From: Nyssa sinensis
Lineage: Eukaryota; Streptophyta; Magnoliopsida; Cornales; Nyssaceae
Direction: 5' to 3'
NCBI GenBank assembly: GCA_008638375.1
Contig: CM018035.1
Location: 29,483,307-29,547,306 of the forward strand
DNA: 64,000 bases
Made by a program: the position numbers and the translations under genes. Shown piece by piece: positions 14,145 to 24,907 of the stretch (position 1 is its first letter; the number at the start of each line of letters is the position of its first letter). The notes below the pieces were generated by a model. That model was not told the origin of the DNA and ran no database searches. It worked only from the letters and a program-made list of their open reading frames with translations.

Positions 14145-16032
14145 CTGCAACTCTTCTTGGGCAAACTTGTTGCCACTATCAAGGCCGAAAATCTGCTCAC
14201 TCAAGGAACCAATCTCAAGTTGAGTTTTTTTCATAGTCTGCTACAAACCAGCCACTACACGAGCATGGTCCTCAAAACGGGCTAACCACTCGAACATACC
14301 AACCATGGCCCTTGTTAAGTCGTGGCAGATCTAGTGCTCGAGATAGGAAAATCTAATCTCTATTAACTTAGTTGTATTAATGGAAGTGCAAAATAATCTA
14401 ACCACCGCAACCGTAGCCTTCTAGTCCGATAGGAAGGAGGAAAGTCTTCTAGGGGTAGTCGATCGAGGATCAGAAGAAGATAGAGAACTAGTGAAAATAA
14501 TAATAGTAGCAGCAGTAGTCATGGCAGTAACAGGGTTGCCAAAGGCAGAAAAAGAATACATGAAGAGAGATACAGTCCTGGGAGTAACCGAAGAAAGAGT
14601 TATAGCTTAAGAATCCCTAATTATAACACCAATGAGAGGCCGGGAGAGGATCACTACTTGAGGAGCTTTCTTGACCATTATTATCTTCTTTTTGGGATCG
14701 TTATAATTGGGATACACGCTTCCTAATTACACCACCCAAAGGAGGAGTATTGCTTGAAAAATACTCAACTATTGTCACAATCGAGCTTAAAGGTGCCTTT
14801 TTTCAGACTGACCAACATGATCATCTTAGTTTCCTTGCCATTCGCCTCAAATATTCTCCTCTAAATTGGTACTTGGGGAGAGTCACTCATGTCTTGGCTA
14901 TAACTTGGACTGTAATCTCGCTGCTTAGAAGGAATACTAAAAAGGCCAGGCTCTAACACATTAATTGTAGGCCACCCAACTATCTACATACTCAGATCTA
15001 AAAGGTGACTCCAATCTTGATCCTCTACAGCATAAGCTCGAGATAGGTCGGCCTCACTATATTCATCTAGGGGAGGCCGAGGGTTTACCTTCTCACCCAT
15101 ATCGTACACCAAAAAGTCAGAACGAAATAGAACAACATAAGAAAAAGCAAACTAAGAACTAGACACATACAAACTTCGTTCCAAGTGTCAGGAACGACAT
15201 ACAAGGACTCTCTAAGAGGGAATTTCCAAGACCCACCTATCTCGAGGGTCCACTTGTTCCAACACTTCTCTCCTTAAGGCAAGTTCTGTATCAGGACATT
15301 ATGATGAGATAAGATATAGTATTAACCGTTGCCTATCTGCTTGACGTTGTGCGAGGTTCTAAATTCATTGAACCCTAAACTCGAGTTATAGATCCTAGCA
15401 AAAGTATGAAATCCCATAAGGATGGTATAAACATTAGGAGTTAGCTGACATGGCACAATATAGTAGAAAGAGAAAAATTGGTGGTAGAAGCTAACAATTG
15501 GGAATCTAAAACCCAAAGCAATCACCAAAGGGTGAAACTTAAAACTCTTCAATTTGCACGACATGCCAGACAACTCCTCATCACCCAAGTCAACAATCAC
15601 ATTCCCCCAGAAAGCATTATGGTATTTAAAGATAAACGCCACCAAATCACTGTCATCTTTAATTTTAGGTAGTAAGGGATCAAAACGAAAAGAGTTATGA
15701 GAAACAATATCTGTCATGTTATCGAGTGTAGTAATGATAGAAGGTTGCACCTCTCTTCTACCATCGCCCTCTCCATCATTGATTCTCACAAGAGAGAGAT
15801 TTTCTACTTCGCCTAATATTTTATAAGGAACGAATAAGAAAAGCGAGGTAGAACTTTGAAGTAAAGAAAACATTATGAGTGAGCAAAAAATAAGTTGCCT
15901 CAGTAAGGCTTTATAGGAAACAATAGGCAGGATAATTGAAAGGCCCCCTACGTGCAGAGAGATGTGATAAGACGTGTCTAAAATAAAGATTGCACGAGAG
16001 AACATCTCATTAAATGGAGCCGTGTCAAACAA
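14145..16032 (-). pseudogene. Antisense ORF (aORF) of Tat-like element, copy 2, partly open
   Basis: The minus strand keeps an open frame of 236 codons at 15322-16032, the longest aORF piece in the window. Its centre has 'HPLVIALGFRFPIVSFY' and 'QLTPNVYTILMGFHTFARI', the same PF04195-like pattern as copy 1. Further on (toward 14150) come a broken region and then a coiled-coil-like end near 14210-14150 ('GSLSEQIF'). An ATG at 16030-16032 is the likely start. Frameshifts after 15322 break the remainder. By analogy with Tat elements this lies antisense between pol and the 3' LTR. The role of the protein is unknown. Confidence 0.62.
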
Positions 16033-16433
16033 GAAACCTATTTCAAAAGTGACACGTAGAAATTTCTAAACAAGCCTTGAGCATTCTAATGTTCGAACTA
16101 AAAAGCTTCCAACCTAAGACAATCTAGGCTTTGAGTTTCTGAACATAAAGCCTTCGTACTGAAAAACTAACACGGGGTTATTCCCCAATGACAATACTCA
16201 CTCCAGTGAAATCACTACCCTTCCTACCTGTTTAGCAGAGGTAACAAGGATATGGGGCATCTAAACTTTCGATCCCTAGGAAATTAGAGAGCATTACTTC
16301 CATGCACGATGCCAACAGTGGCATGATATCCTCCCACTATAAAAGGATCCGCTGAGATCAAGGGAGCAATCTTTGTACTGTCACCAACTATTTGAACACC
16401 AAGGCTATAGTCAAAAGGTACACCAACTCTGGT
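16033..16433 (+). other. Tat-like LTR (5' part), copy 2
   Basis: This is a noncoding stretch from the aORF start to the insertion point of LTR I. It matches 10300-10523 and 13748-14135 of copy 1, up to the TATA box. Downstream sequence 'gatcaagggagcaatc' continues at 20278 after LTR I, in the style of a Tat R region. Confidence 0.6.
16338..16344 (+). promoter_or_regulatory. TATA box of Tat-like LTR, copy 2
   Basis: TATAAAA in 'cccactataaaaggatcc'. It lies upstream of the R/U5-like sequence, which is now split by LTR I. Confidence 0.6.
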
Positions 16434-17290
16434 TGTAAAGATCTGAAAAATCAGGATAAATTTTTTGTTTTTGCTAGTAGGACACTATTTATGCACTATT
16501 TGCTAGTAGGGCACTATACATGAATCATTTAGACATAAGTAATGTTTAGAAGCATAATTTGAGTATTCCATAGAATATAAATATGCTTAAAATGTTAAAA
16601 TATACCTCCTATGATAATTTGAGCCTAATCGAAGATAGTTTAAAAATTAGACCAAAAGGGCATCCCGGGTGGCCTGGGTAGACCCAGTCGCACCTGCCAA
16701 CAGGCAAAAATAATTTTTTTAGAAAAATATCATTTAAAATAATTTTAAGAACTTTGGTTAAAGTAGAATATCGAATTGAGGTGTTTCAGGACAAGTTGTA
16801 GTGTAACAGGGTCCCGCGACTCATTAAGGGCAAAAAGGTCTTTTCACCCCTTGACCCCTTTAGTATAAATAACACTCTTGGGATCTAAAATCTTCAAAAA
16901 ATTCTAGAGAAGTTACAACAATTCGTTCATAGAGAGAAAGCATGACCGCGGCTCATTAAAGGCAAAAGGGTCTTTTCACCCCTTGACCCCTTTAGTATAT
17001 ATAACACTCTCGGGATCTAAAATCTTCAAAAAAATATGGAGAAGTTACAGCAAGTCATTCATGGAGAGAAAGCATGAAGAAAACCTAGGTTTTCCAACTT
17101 TCTACCTTCCAAAACTCATCTCTAGACTTAGAATTACACAAGGCTTCCTTCTAGGAAGTTGTTCCCCACCACAAGGGCTACAATCCTACCGATTGGTTCA
17201 GCATTGAAGTGAACACAACTTCCTAAGGTTGAGAAAAACCCTTCTAGGTATGATATTTTGCTAAGTAAAGAATAGAGTTAAGTTTAGGAG

Positions 17291-18215
17291 TGATGCTACA
17301 AAAAACAGCACCTGTCGATTCGATGTGATTCGGCAAGAAGGACCTGCAAAAAAGAGAAGGAGGACCCTCCGACGATCAAGTCAGTAAAGAGGGAAGAAGA
17401 AATAAATATAAAGAATATGTATAAAAGATAGTGATTGTATGTGTGATTGAATCTGAGATTCAATGTGAGACTCAATATGAGACTCAATATTTAGGCGTAC
17501 CTGCCCCCTTTATTTATAGGGTTGAGAGTCATTGATTTTAGCAGTTTCCTACATTGAATAGAATTCCTTTCCTTGTTTGATAAGGTTTAAAAGATATGTA
17601 ATAATCTTCCCTGATTGAGGTAGGATTCCTTTCCTATCTGAAAGACTTGCACTCCAAAATATATTCCTTATTCTGAGGTCGGAAGTCTATGGAAGACGGT
17701 GACCAATTCGGAACTCCTCCTGCTCTGGAGGCCTGCTGGTAGCTGCTCTAGGGGCAGCTCAGCTCTGGAGGCAGTTCTGCTCTGGAGGCCTGCTGGGTAG
17801 CTGCTCTGGAGGCAACTCAACTCTGTTAGTAGTAGCTCTGCTCTAGAGGCAGTTCTGCTGGTAGCTGCTCTGGAGGCAGCTCTGCTCTGGAGGCCTGCTA
17901 GTAGCTGCTTTGGAGGCAGCTCAGCTCTGCTAGTAGTAGCTCTGCCAGAGGCAGCTCTGCTCTGGAGGCAGTTCTGCTGGTAGCTGCTCTGGAGGCAGCT
18001 CTACTCTGGAGGCCTGCTGGTAGCTGCTCTGGAGGCAGCTCTGCTCTGCTCTGGAGGCAGCTCTGCTCTGGAGGCCTACTAGTAGCTGCTCTGGAGGCAG
18101 CTCTGCTCGTAGCTGCTCTGTAGGTAGCTCTGCTAGTAGCTGCTCTGAAGGCAGATCTGAAGGTAGTTGCTCTACTAAGTTTGTTAGCTCTGGAGGCGCA
18201 TTTTATGGCTCATCA
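17291..18215 (-). mobile_element. Solo LTR 'K' (Tat-like), nested in LTR I
   Basis: It begins TGATGCTACAAA and ends TGGCTCATCA, flanked by aggag at 17286-17290 and 18216-18220. LTR H is uninterrupted at this point (60318-60330). On the minus strand it shows 'cctataaataaaggggg' as a TATA box, followed by 'ttactgacttgatcgtcgga', the R-region style of Tat-lineage LTRs. At 925 bp it is short. Its U3 carries a GC-rich minisatellite. Confidence 0.78.
17700..18195. repeat. GC-rich minisatellite (ctctggaggcagctctg motif) in U3 of LTR K
   Basis: Tandem, irregular repeats built from 'gctctggaggcagctctg', 'tggaggcctgctggtagctg' and 'gctagtagtagctctg'. Unit spacing varies around 18-60 bp. Base composition is much richer in G+C than the flanks. 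It is confined to the part of K upstream of its minus-strand TATA box. Confidence 0.85.
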
Positions 18216-19842
18216 AGGAGTGTTTTTATATGTTGATTGTATGACTTACATACTTCCTTGTTGTTAGAAAATCACCTAACATATAGTTACTTTGAAAACC
18301 TAGGGTTGGTACCTTGTGTACTTATGTATTCTTTGGAAATTTGGTGAAGTAATGAAGATATAACTTGAATATATGTATAATTCATTGCATTCTAGCTCAT
18401 ATTCATGTAGACAAAGTCTTGTAGTTTGAAAGTTATGGTTTTCTCAATGTATTGGTACTTTTTATACTTGTGTAATCTTTGAGAATTTGATAAGGTTGTG
18501 AATATGTAACATGATTATATGTGTAATTAATTGGATTAAATGCTATGTTCATGCAGACAAATTTTTTTGGTTTAAAAGTTATACCTTTATTTATGTATGA
18601 TGCATTATTTAAGGCACACTCTATGGGTTTGATAAATGCCTCATTGAAATTGCATAGAAAAATCAAGGCATCTTGGCATACGTGAATCTTTGGAAACATG
18701 GCGTGTATTGAGCACTTTGGTGCTATGCATTATGAGGGTGCAGATCTTGTGGTGAAAAACCTAAAATTGGCCATGGTACTCGCGATCCAAAGGGGACGGA
18801 CCGTGAAGCGAGACATGGGTGTGGCATGGAGTTGCATATGTGAGTCATGCATATTGCCATTGCATTGCATTGATGAATTGGAAGGCATATAGCTGATAAA
18901 TGTACACTTTTCACATGCCACGCCTTAATTTTGTGATTTATATTAGCATTATGTCATACAAGCAATCGTGCTTACCCTATATGGGATTACATATTATAGA
19001 TGAGACTCCCAGCACATGAGACTTGATGAAGTCTTGAAGCATGGAGGGGAAAATAGATTTTGAAGTATATTTGGCCTAAGGGCTACATTTTGTATGTATG
19101 GGCATAAGCCCAAATAACTTGTGTTTAATTTGGAAAACGGTGGACTATAGGCCTTAGGCCATTTTGTAATGTAAGGGCTTAAACCCAAATGACAAATAGG
19201 GTATTTTTATTTAATGTGCATCACATGTATATGTTAGGAACAATGTAAGAAAAGGGCCATGGTAAGGATTATATACAAGTATGAATGTTGGTATATGAGG
19301 AGTTAAGAAAGTAGGCATTGAGCCTTGAACTTACTCGATAATATAGGTGTATGTTCAATGTTTATAAACTTATAGCCATCAAGTGAGGGTGGATTGTGCA
19401 TATACTTGTATATAAACTGTTGTAAAATATTAGGTGAGAAATGCATAGAAACCAAAGGAGACCATGTCAAAATTTTATGAATTAAAAAGAGTTGTTAGGT
19501 GTGTAAAATGCCCATATATAAATAGGAAGAGTGCCAAAAAGTGGGGGTTAGAAACCTTGAGGAAGTAGGTTAAAGATTGAAAAAATTAGCTCGTAGCACT
19601 TTGGAAAAAAATTTAAAAAATAAAGAAATCAGGTTGCAGCAAATACACTGTTGCAACAGTAAAACAACAGCTAGCAGCAGCAGCCCAGCCCACGCACTCC
19701 CACACGCGCTCACGCCGCAAGCCCGTGTGCCCAGCACTCCCACGCTACGCTCCTGCTGCCTGCGCGTGCCTGCTCACCCACTGCGCGCCTAGCCCTTGCA
19801 CCCTTGCCACCAGCCCTTGGCCAACCCCTAGGCCATGTTATC

Positions 19843-20010
19843 CAACCACCTTGGGCCATGTTTGGCCAATCCCTAAGCTATGTTTGGCCACCCTTTTGGG
19901 CCATGTTTGGCTACTCTTTTAGGCTATGTTTGACCACTCTTATAGGCCATGTTTGGCCACCCTTTGGGACCATGTTTGGTCACTACTTAGGGAAATATTT
20001 GACCTTTACT
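19843..20010. repeat. Degenerate 'ggccatgtttggccaccc' repeats in LTR I
   Basis: Repeats of about 22-24 bp ('ccatgtttggccacccttt'). A matching run lies at 61960-62110 in LTR H, so the array is a property of this LTR family rather than a local accident. Confidence 0.75.
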
Positions 20011-20469
20011 TAGGCCATATTAGGCCACCAAACTTGACCATATTTTATCATCACACTAAGTAACCACTTGGACCGTGCTGTGTCACCATCTTGAAGTTGG
20101 GTTATGAAAGCACTTGGGCTATGTTTAGCCCACACTTTAAGCCATTATAAGACATTATAAGACATGATCTTAGAGATTAACAAGTAAAAGCCAATTAAAA
20201 ATAAATATATTAATTTAATTCTTTTATTTTATTATTCTCATTGACACATCGGGTTTATAAAAATTCAGGGCATAACACTGGTATTCGTCTTCTTACTATC
20301 TTCCTAGTAATTAGTCTAGTATCACACTAAGTTGACTGTTGGAGAACCCTTTGCCGACACCAGACCGGTGCCCTCTAACCAACTTCGATCATATTTTTCC
20401 TTTCTTGTAAGACGGCACTCATTTATGGAGAATTTTCCCCCACAAAAGGAAAAAATGAACTTGTACTTG

Positions 20470-21284
20470 TATGTAGATATTTTAGACTTATCTTATATGT
20501 GATTTCTAGGTGAGGTCATGCATGCATGAGAAACAAAATAGAAAAATGAGCACAAAAAATAAAAATAAATCAAGGACTAACAAGGAGGCTAAGTCCACAT
20601 TTAAGAAATGAAAATAACAAAATATTGTTTTATAGTAGACCCAAAGGGTCTATCAAAACTAGCACTGAAGTTAGATTCATATTTGAATAAATTAAAAACT
20701 AATGTGGAAGCTAGATCCATATTTTTTGAGGGGGATGGTCCTAAACCCACAAGGGAATCACATAGGAAGGTAACCCAACTTTTATGATTGGAGATCCTAT
20801 GAAGGGGAATCAATGGGTAGGAACAATTCTTATTTCATTACTCATATTCTAGTATGCTAAAATTATAGATACTAAAATAAAAAATACTCTTTTGCTCATT
20901 CTTAAGGCATATTCTTGATGTGTATATCATGTTTAAGATAGATGTTTACAGTTTATGCCTGCGGCACGGGTTTTTTCTGTGAGTACAAATATTTTGTACC
21001 CGAGAGGACTCGCCTATGCAACACCCTTAATTAGATTAAGACATTATTTGCATGTGAGGTATGGGTAACATGTACACCTAGAGAACTCACCTAATTGGAA
21101 CCTATTGTGAATTCGTGATGTGAGAGTTGAGCTAATCTCTAAAGGCTCTATGTGAATTAAGATCACCGTATGGCCATAATTGTGATGCACCACGACCTTA
21201 CTACTCACAACTTGAGTTTAAGCTTTTGAGCAATAATGTTGTGGGCTCTTCAGGTTATTAGGACAGTAGGCTTAGGGCGTTACA
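20470..21284 (+). mobile_element. LTR (3' end certain, 5' end approximate) of retrotransposon 'J'
   Basis: The right end GGGCGTTACA at 21275-21284 is followed three bases later by a tRNA-Met primer site, so this is the end of a 5' LTR. The left end is not clear. I place it just after the Tat LTR sequence near 20430-20470. The rest of element J was displaced when the CACTA element inserted 36 bp downstream of the primer site. No coding sequence of J is in the window. Confidence 0.55.
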
Positions 21285-21288
21285 TTTA

Positions 21289-21300
21289 TGGTATCAGAGC
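21289..21300 (+). other. Primer binding site, initiator tRNA-Met, element J
   Basis: TGGTATCAGAGC is complementary to the 3' end of plant initiator tRNA-Met, and the next base continues the match (TGGTATCAGAGCC). It lies directly after the LTR end GTTACA. Confidence 0.8.
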
Positions 21301-21335
21301 CGGTTCCTAGAGGGTAGATGCCCCTAGATTGTCTA

Positions 21336-21770
21336 TACTACAAGAAAATCCACTTTTAGTGACACACGCAACAGGAAAAGCCACTTTTAGCGACGCACGC
21401 TAATAATACCCATTTGCATCGCTAAATAGTATTAGCGACGGACAAGTATACGTTTCTAGGTTTGTCGCTAATAATCATGTCGCTAATACTATTAACGGCA
21501 TGCACACGAATAGGCGTCGCTAAAAGTCACTATTAGCGACGCACATTGTGTGTCTCTAATGATCAGGTGTGGCATCACTAATGCTATGCAGAGAACGCAA
21601 TGGTACTATTAGCGACGCTCAAAAGGTGTCGCTAATAGTTTGTTATTGGAATTTATTAGCGACGCCTTGAAGTTGCGTCACTAATAGTATATTTTTAGCG
21701 ACGATTGTGAAGCATCGCTAAAACTAATATTGGAAACTTTTAGCGACGCCTATGTGTGCGTTGCTAAAAG
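21336..21770. repeat. CACTA terminal inverted repeat and subterminal repeats
   Basis: After the terminus come about 15 copies of a short motif, TTAGCGACGC or its complement GCGTCGCTAA, in both orientations, often as head-to-head pairs (for example 21521-21550 and 21715-21767). In En/Spm such subterminal repeats bind the DNA-binding transposon protein. That role is inferred here. Confidence 0.8.
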
Positions 21771-22214
21771 TTTTTTTTTTTTTTTTTGGGTACTTTGGAC
21801 TTGATTTTCTTTTTTTTTTTTGTGTTTATTCCTGTTTAAAGCTTGTATCAATCATCCTAATATAAAATAATTCCAAACATTATGAAATGAATATATTAAA
21901 AGAAAAATGCATTCATATATATATATATATATATATAATTAGTAATAACCTACAATTGTAAAAGTAGAATTTCTCAATAAATACAAAAATAAAAAATTGT
22001 CTCAAAAAATGTAACTACAAATGTCTAGGAAAAGAAAAAAAAAAAACAAAGGAGAAAAGTAAGTCCTAATGCAGAATAGAAAGACAACGGCGTAATAATC
22101 CCAATCAATCTAAAATAAAGATCAAATGATATATATTAGAATACTTATTAAATATATATGAACAAAAAATGTGAATTTTTATTCTTTGCATGCACAAATA
22201 GTAAGAACGGCATA
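21771..22214. other. AT-rich CACTA spacer with poly-T and TA runs (first copy)
   Basis: No gene. It holds a T run near 21771-21787 and (TA)n at about 21917-21936. The segment from about 21886 is repeated nearly intact at 33857-34200, showing a large internal duplication. Confidence 0.8.
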
Positions 22215-24907
22215 AAGTAGCATAAGTTGCAAACCAGTGATCCGAACTGAGTGCCATAAGTTCGTGTAGTCTATTTTGCTATTTGTGAGGTGTGTGATGG
22301 GGTTTCAATGTCGTTAGGCTGATATCCGGCATTTTGGTCCGTCAAAACCCAAAATTGGTCTTTTCGAAGTAAAAAATTACATAAGTTTCAAACCGGTGAT
22401 CCGAACCAAGTGTTGTAAGTTCGTGCAAGTCTATTTTATCATTTTTAAGGTGTGTTATGGGGTTTTGGGCTCGTTAGGTTGATGTACGGTGTTTTGGCTC
22501 TGTTAAAACCTCAAAATGGGCCTTTTTGGAATGAAAAGTTGCATAAGTTTCAAACCGGTGATCCGAACCAAGTGTCATAAGATTTGTGCAAGTCTATTTT
22601 ATCATTTCTGAGGTGTGTTATGGGGTTTCAAGGTCGTTAGGCCGATATCTAGCATTCCGGTCCGTCAAAACCCCAAAATGGGCCTTTTTGGAGCAGAAAG
22701 TTGCATAAGTTTCAAACCGGTGATACGAACCAAGTGCTGTAAGTTCTTACAATTCTATTTCATCATTTTTAGGGTGTGTGATGGGGTTTATAGCCTGTTA
22801 GGTTGATATATAGTGTTTTGTCCATCAAAACCCAAAAATAGGCCTATTTTGAGCAAAAAGATGCATAAGTTTGAAACTAGTGATTCGAACCGAGTGCCAT
22901 AAGTTCGTGCAAGTCTATTTTATCATTTGTAAGGTGTGTGATGGGGTTTCGGGGTAGTTAGGCTATTATCCGGTATTTTGGTCCATCAAAACCCCAAAAT
23001 TGATCTTTTTGAAGCAAAAAGTTGCATAAGTTTCAAACCGATGATCCGAACCGAGTGACGTAAGTTCATGCAAGTCTATTTTATCATTTTTGAGGTGTGT
23101 GATGGGGTTTCGAGATCATTAGGCTGATATCTAGCATTTTGGTCTGTCAAAATCCCAAAATTGGTCTTTTGGAGCAAAAAGTTGTATAACTGTCAAACCG
23201 ATGATCCAAACCGAGTGCCAAAAGTTCATACAAGTCTATTTTATTATTTTTGAGGAGTGTGATGGTATTTCTAGGCTGTTAGGTTGATATCCGGTCTTTT
23301 GGTCCATCAAAACCCGAAAATGGGCCTTTTGGAGCAAAAAGTTGCGTAAGTTTGAAATCAATGATCTAAACTGAGTACCGTAAGTTTGTGCAAGTCTATT
23401 TTATCATTGTTAAGGTGTGTGATGGGTTTTTGGGGTAGTTAGGCCAATATCCGGCAATTTGGTTAGTCAAAACCCCAAAATTGGTCTTTTTAGAGCAAAA
23501 AGTTGCATAAGTTTCAAATCGGTGATCTGAACCGAGTGTGGTAAGTTTGTACAAGTCTATTTTATCATTTTTGAGGTGTGTGATGGGATTTCTAGGCTAT
23601 TAGGTTGATATTCAGCGTTTTGGTCCATCAAAACCCAAAAATAGGCCTTTTTGGAGCAAAAAGTTACATAAGTTTGAAACTGGTGATCCGAACCGAGTTT
23701 TGTAAGTTTGTGTAAGTTTATTTTATTATTTTTGAGGTGTGTGATGGGGTCTCAGGGTAGTTAGGCCAATATCCAGCATTTTGGTCTGTCAAAACCCCAA
23801 AAATTGGTCTTTTGGAGCAGAAGGTTGCATAAGTTTCAAACCAGCCATCTAAACCGAGTGCCGTAGGTTCATACAAGTTTATTTTATCATATGGGAGGTG
23901 TGTGATGGGGTTTCAAGGTTGTTAGGCCGATATCCGGCATTTTGGTCAATCAAACCCCAAAATTGGTCTTTTAGAGCAGAAAATTGCATAAGTTTCAAAC
24001 TAGTGATCCAAACCGAGTGTCATAATTTTGTACAAGTATATTTTATCATTTTTGAGGTGTGTGATGGTATTTCTAGGCTGTTAGGTTGATATCCGGTGTT
24101 TTGGTCCATCAAAACCCGAAAATGGGCCTTTTTGGAGCAAAAAGTTGCATAAGTTTGAAACTGATGATCCGAACTGAGTGCCATAAGTTTGTGAAAGTTT
24201 ATTTTATCATTTTTCAGGTGTGTGATGGGTTTTTAGGATAGTTAGGCTAATATCCGGCATTTTGGTTTGTCAAAACCCCAAAATTGGTCTTTTTAGTGTA
24301 AAAAGTTGCATAAGTTTCAAAGCCGGTGATCCAAACTGAGTGTCGTATGTTCCTACAAGTATATTTATCATTTTTAAGGTGTATGATAAGATTTCTAGGC
24401 TCTTAGGTTGATATTCAGTGTTTGGGTCCATCAAAACCCGAAAATGGGCCTTTTTAGAGCAAAAAGTTACATAAGTTTGAAACCGACGATCCGAACCAAG
24501 TGTCGTAAGTTCATGCAAGTCTATTTTATCATTTGTGAGGTGTGTGATGGGGTTTCAATGAATGTAGGCCAATGTTTGGCATTTTGACCCATGAAAACCC
24601 CAAAATGGGCCTTTTTTGAGCAAAAAATTGCATTAGTTTCAAACCGGTGATCCGAACCGCGTGTCGTAAGTTCATACAAGTCTATTTTATCATTTTTAAG
24701 GTGTTTGATATGATTTCTAGGTTTTTAGGTTGATATCCAGTGTTTTGGTCCATACAAACCCAAAAATGGGCCTTTTTGGAGCAAAAAGTTGCACAAGTTT
24801 GAAACCGGTGATCCAAAGCAAGTGTCGTCAGTTCATGCAAGTCTATTTTATCATTTGTGGGGTGTGTGATTGGGTTTCGGGGTAGTTAGGCCAATATCCA
24901 TAATTTT
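22215..24907. repeat. 161-bp tandem repeat array, block 1 (about 17 copies)
   Basis: The phrase 'gcataagttt(c/g)aaacc' recurs every 160-162 bp, for example with ataag at 22381, 22543, 22705, 22865 and 23026. Other fixed parts are 'gcaagtctattttatcattt', 'gaggtgtgtgatggggttt' and 'tttggtccgtcaaaacccc'. Copies fall into subtypes distinguished by 'ggtagttaggc', 'gtcgttaggccg' and 'ctgttaggttgatatc'. The period is not a multiple of three, so the short open frames inside are not conserved as proteins. Solo LTR D interrupts the block on the right. Confidence 0.93.

Larger units (their letters stand above)
16434..20277 (+). mobile_element. Solo LTR 'I' (gypsy, same family as H), containing solo LTR K
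   Basis: It starts TGTAAAGATCTG and ends GGGCATAACA, flanked by ctggt at 16429-16433 and 20278-20282. Without K it is about 2.9 kb, close to the 2845-bp LTR of element H. It shares with H the 'tttgctagtagg(g/a)cacta' start region, 'ggtatgatattttgctaag', the block around 18715-18930 ('atgccacgcc'), a GC-rich tract near 19680-19800 and the 'ggccatgtttggccaccc' repeats. No internal domain or second LTR is present. Confidence 0.87.
1..20460 (+). mobile_element. Tat-lineage-like Ty3/gypsy remnant, aORF plus LTR segments, heavily interrupted
   Basis: This is the base layer of the left third. On the minus strand it holds two tandem copies of a decayed ORF resembling the antisense ORF (aORF) that Tat-lineage plant retrotransposons carry between pol and the 3' LTR. 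After each copy the plus strand has LTR-like promoter sequence with a TATA box (14125 and 16338). After the second TATA box, once solo LTR I is removed, there is a Tat-like R/U5 stretch at 20283-20430 containing 'gttgactgttggagaaccct' and 'gacaccagaccggtgccc'. Gag and pol are not in the window and would lie to the left. Solo LTRs A, C and I interrupt it, each with a clean 5-bp duplication. The right boundary near 20460 is approximate. The lineage call is inferred from the aORF and the R-region style. Confidence 0.6.
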
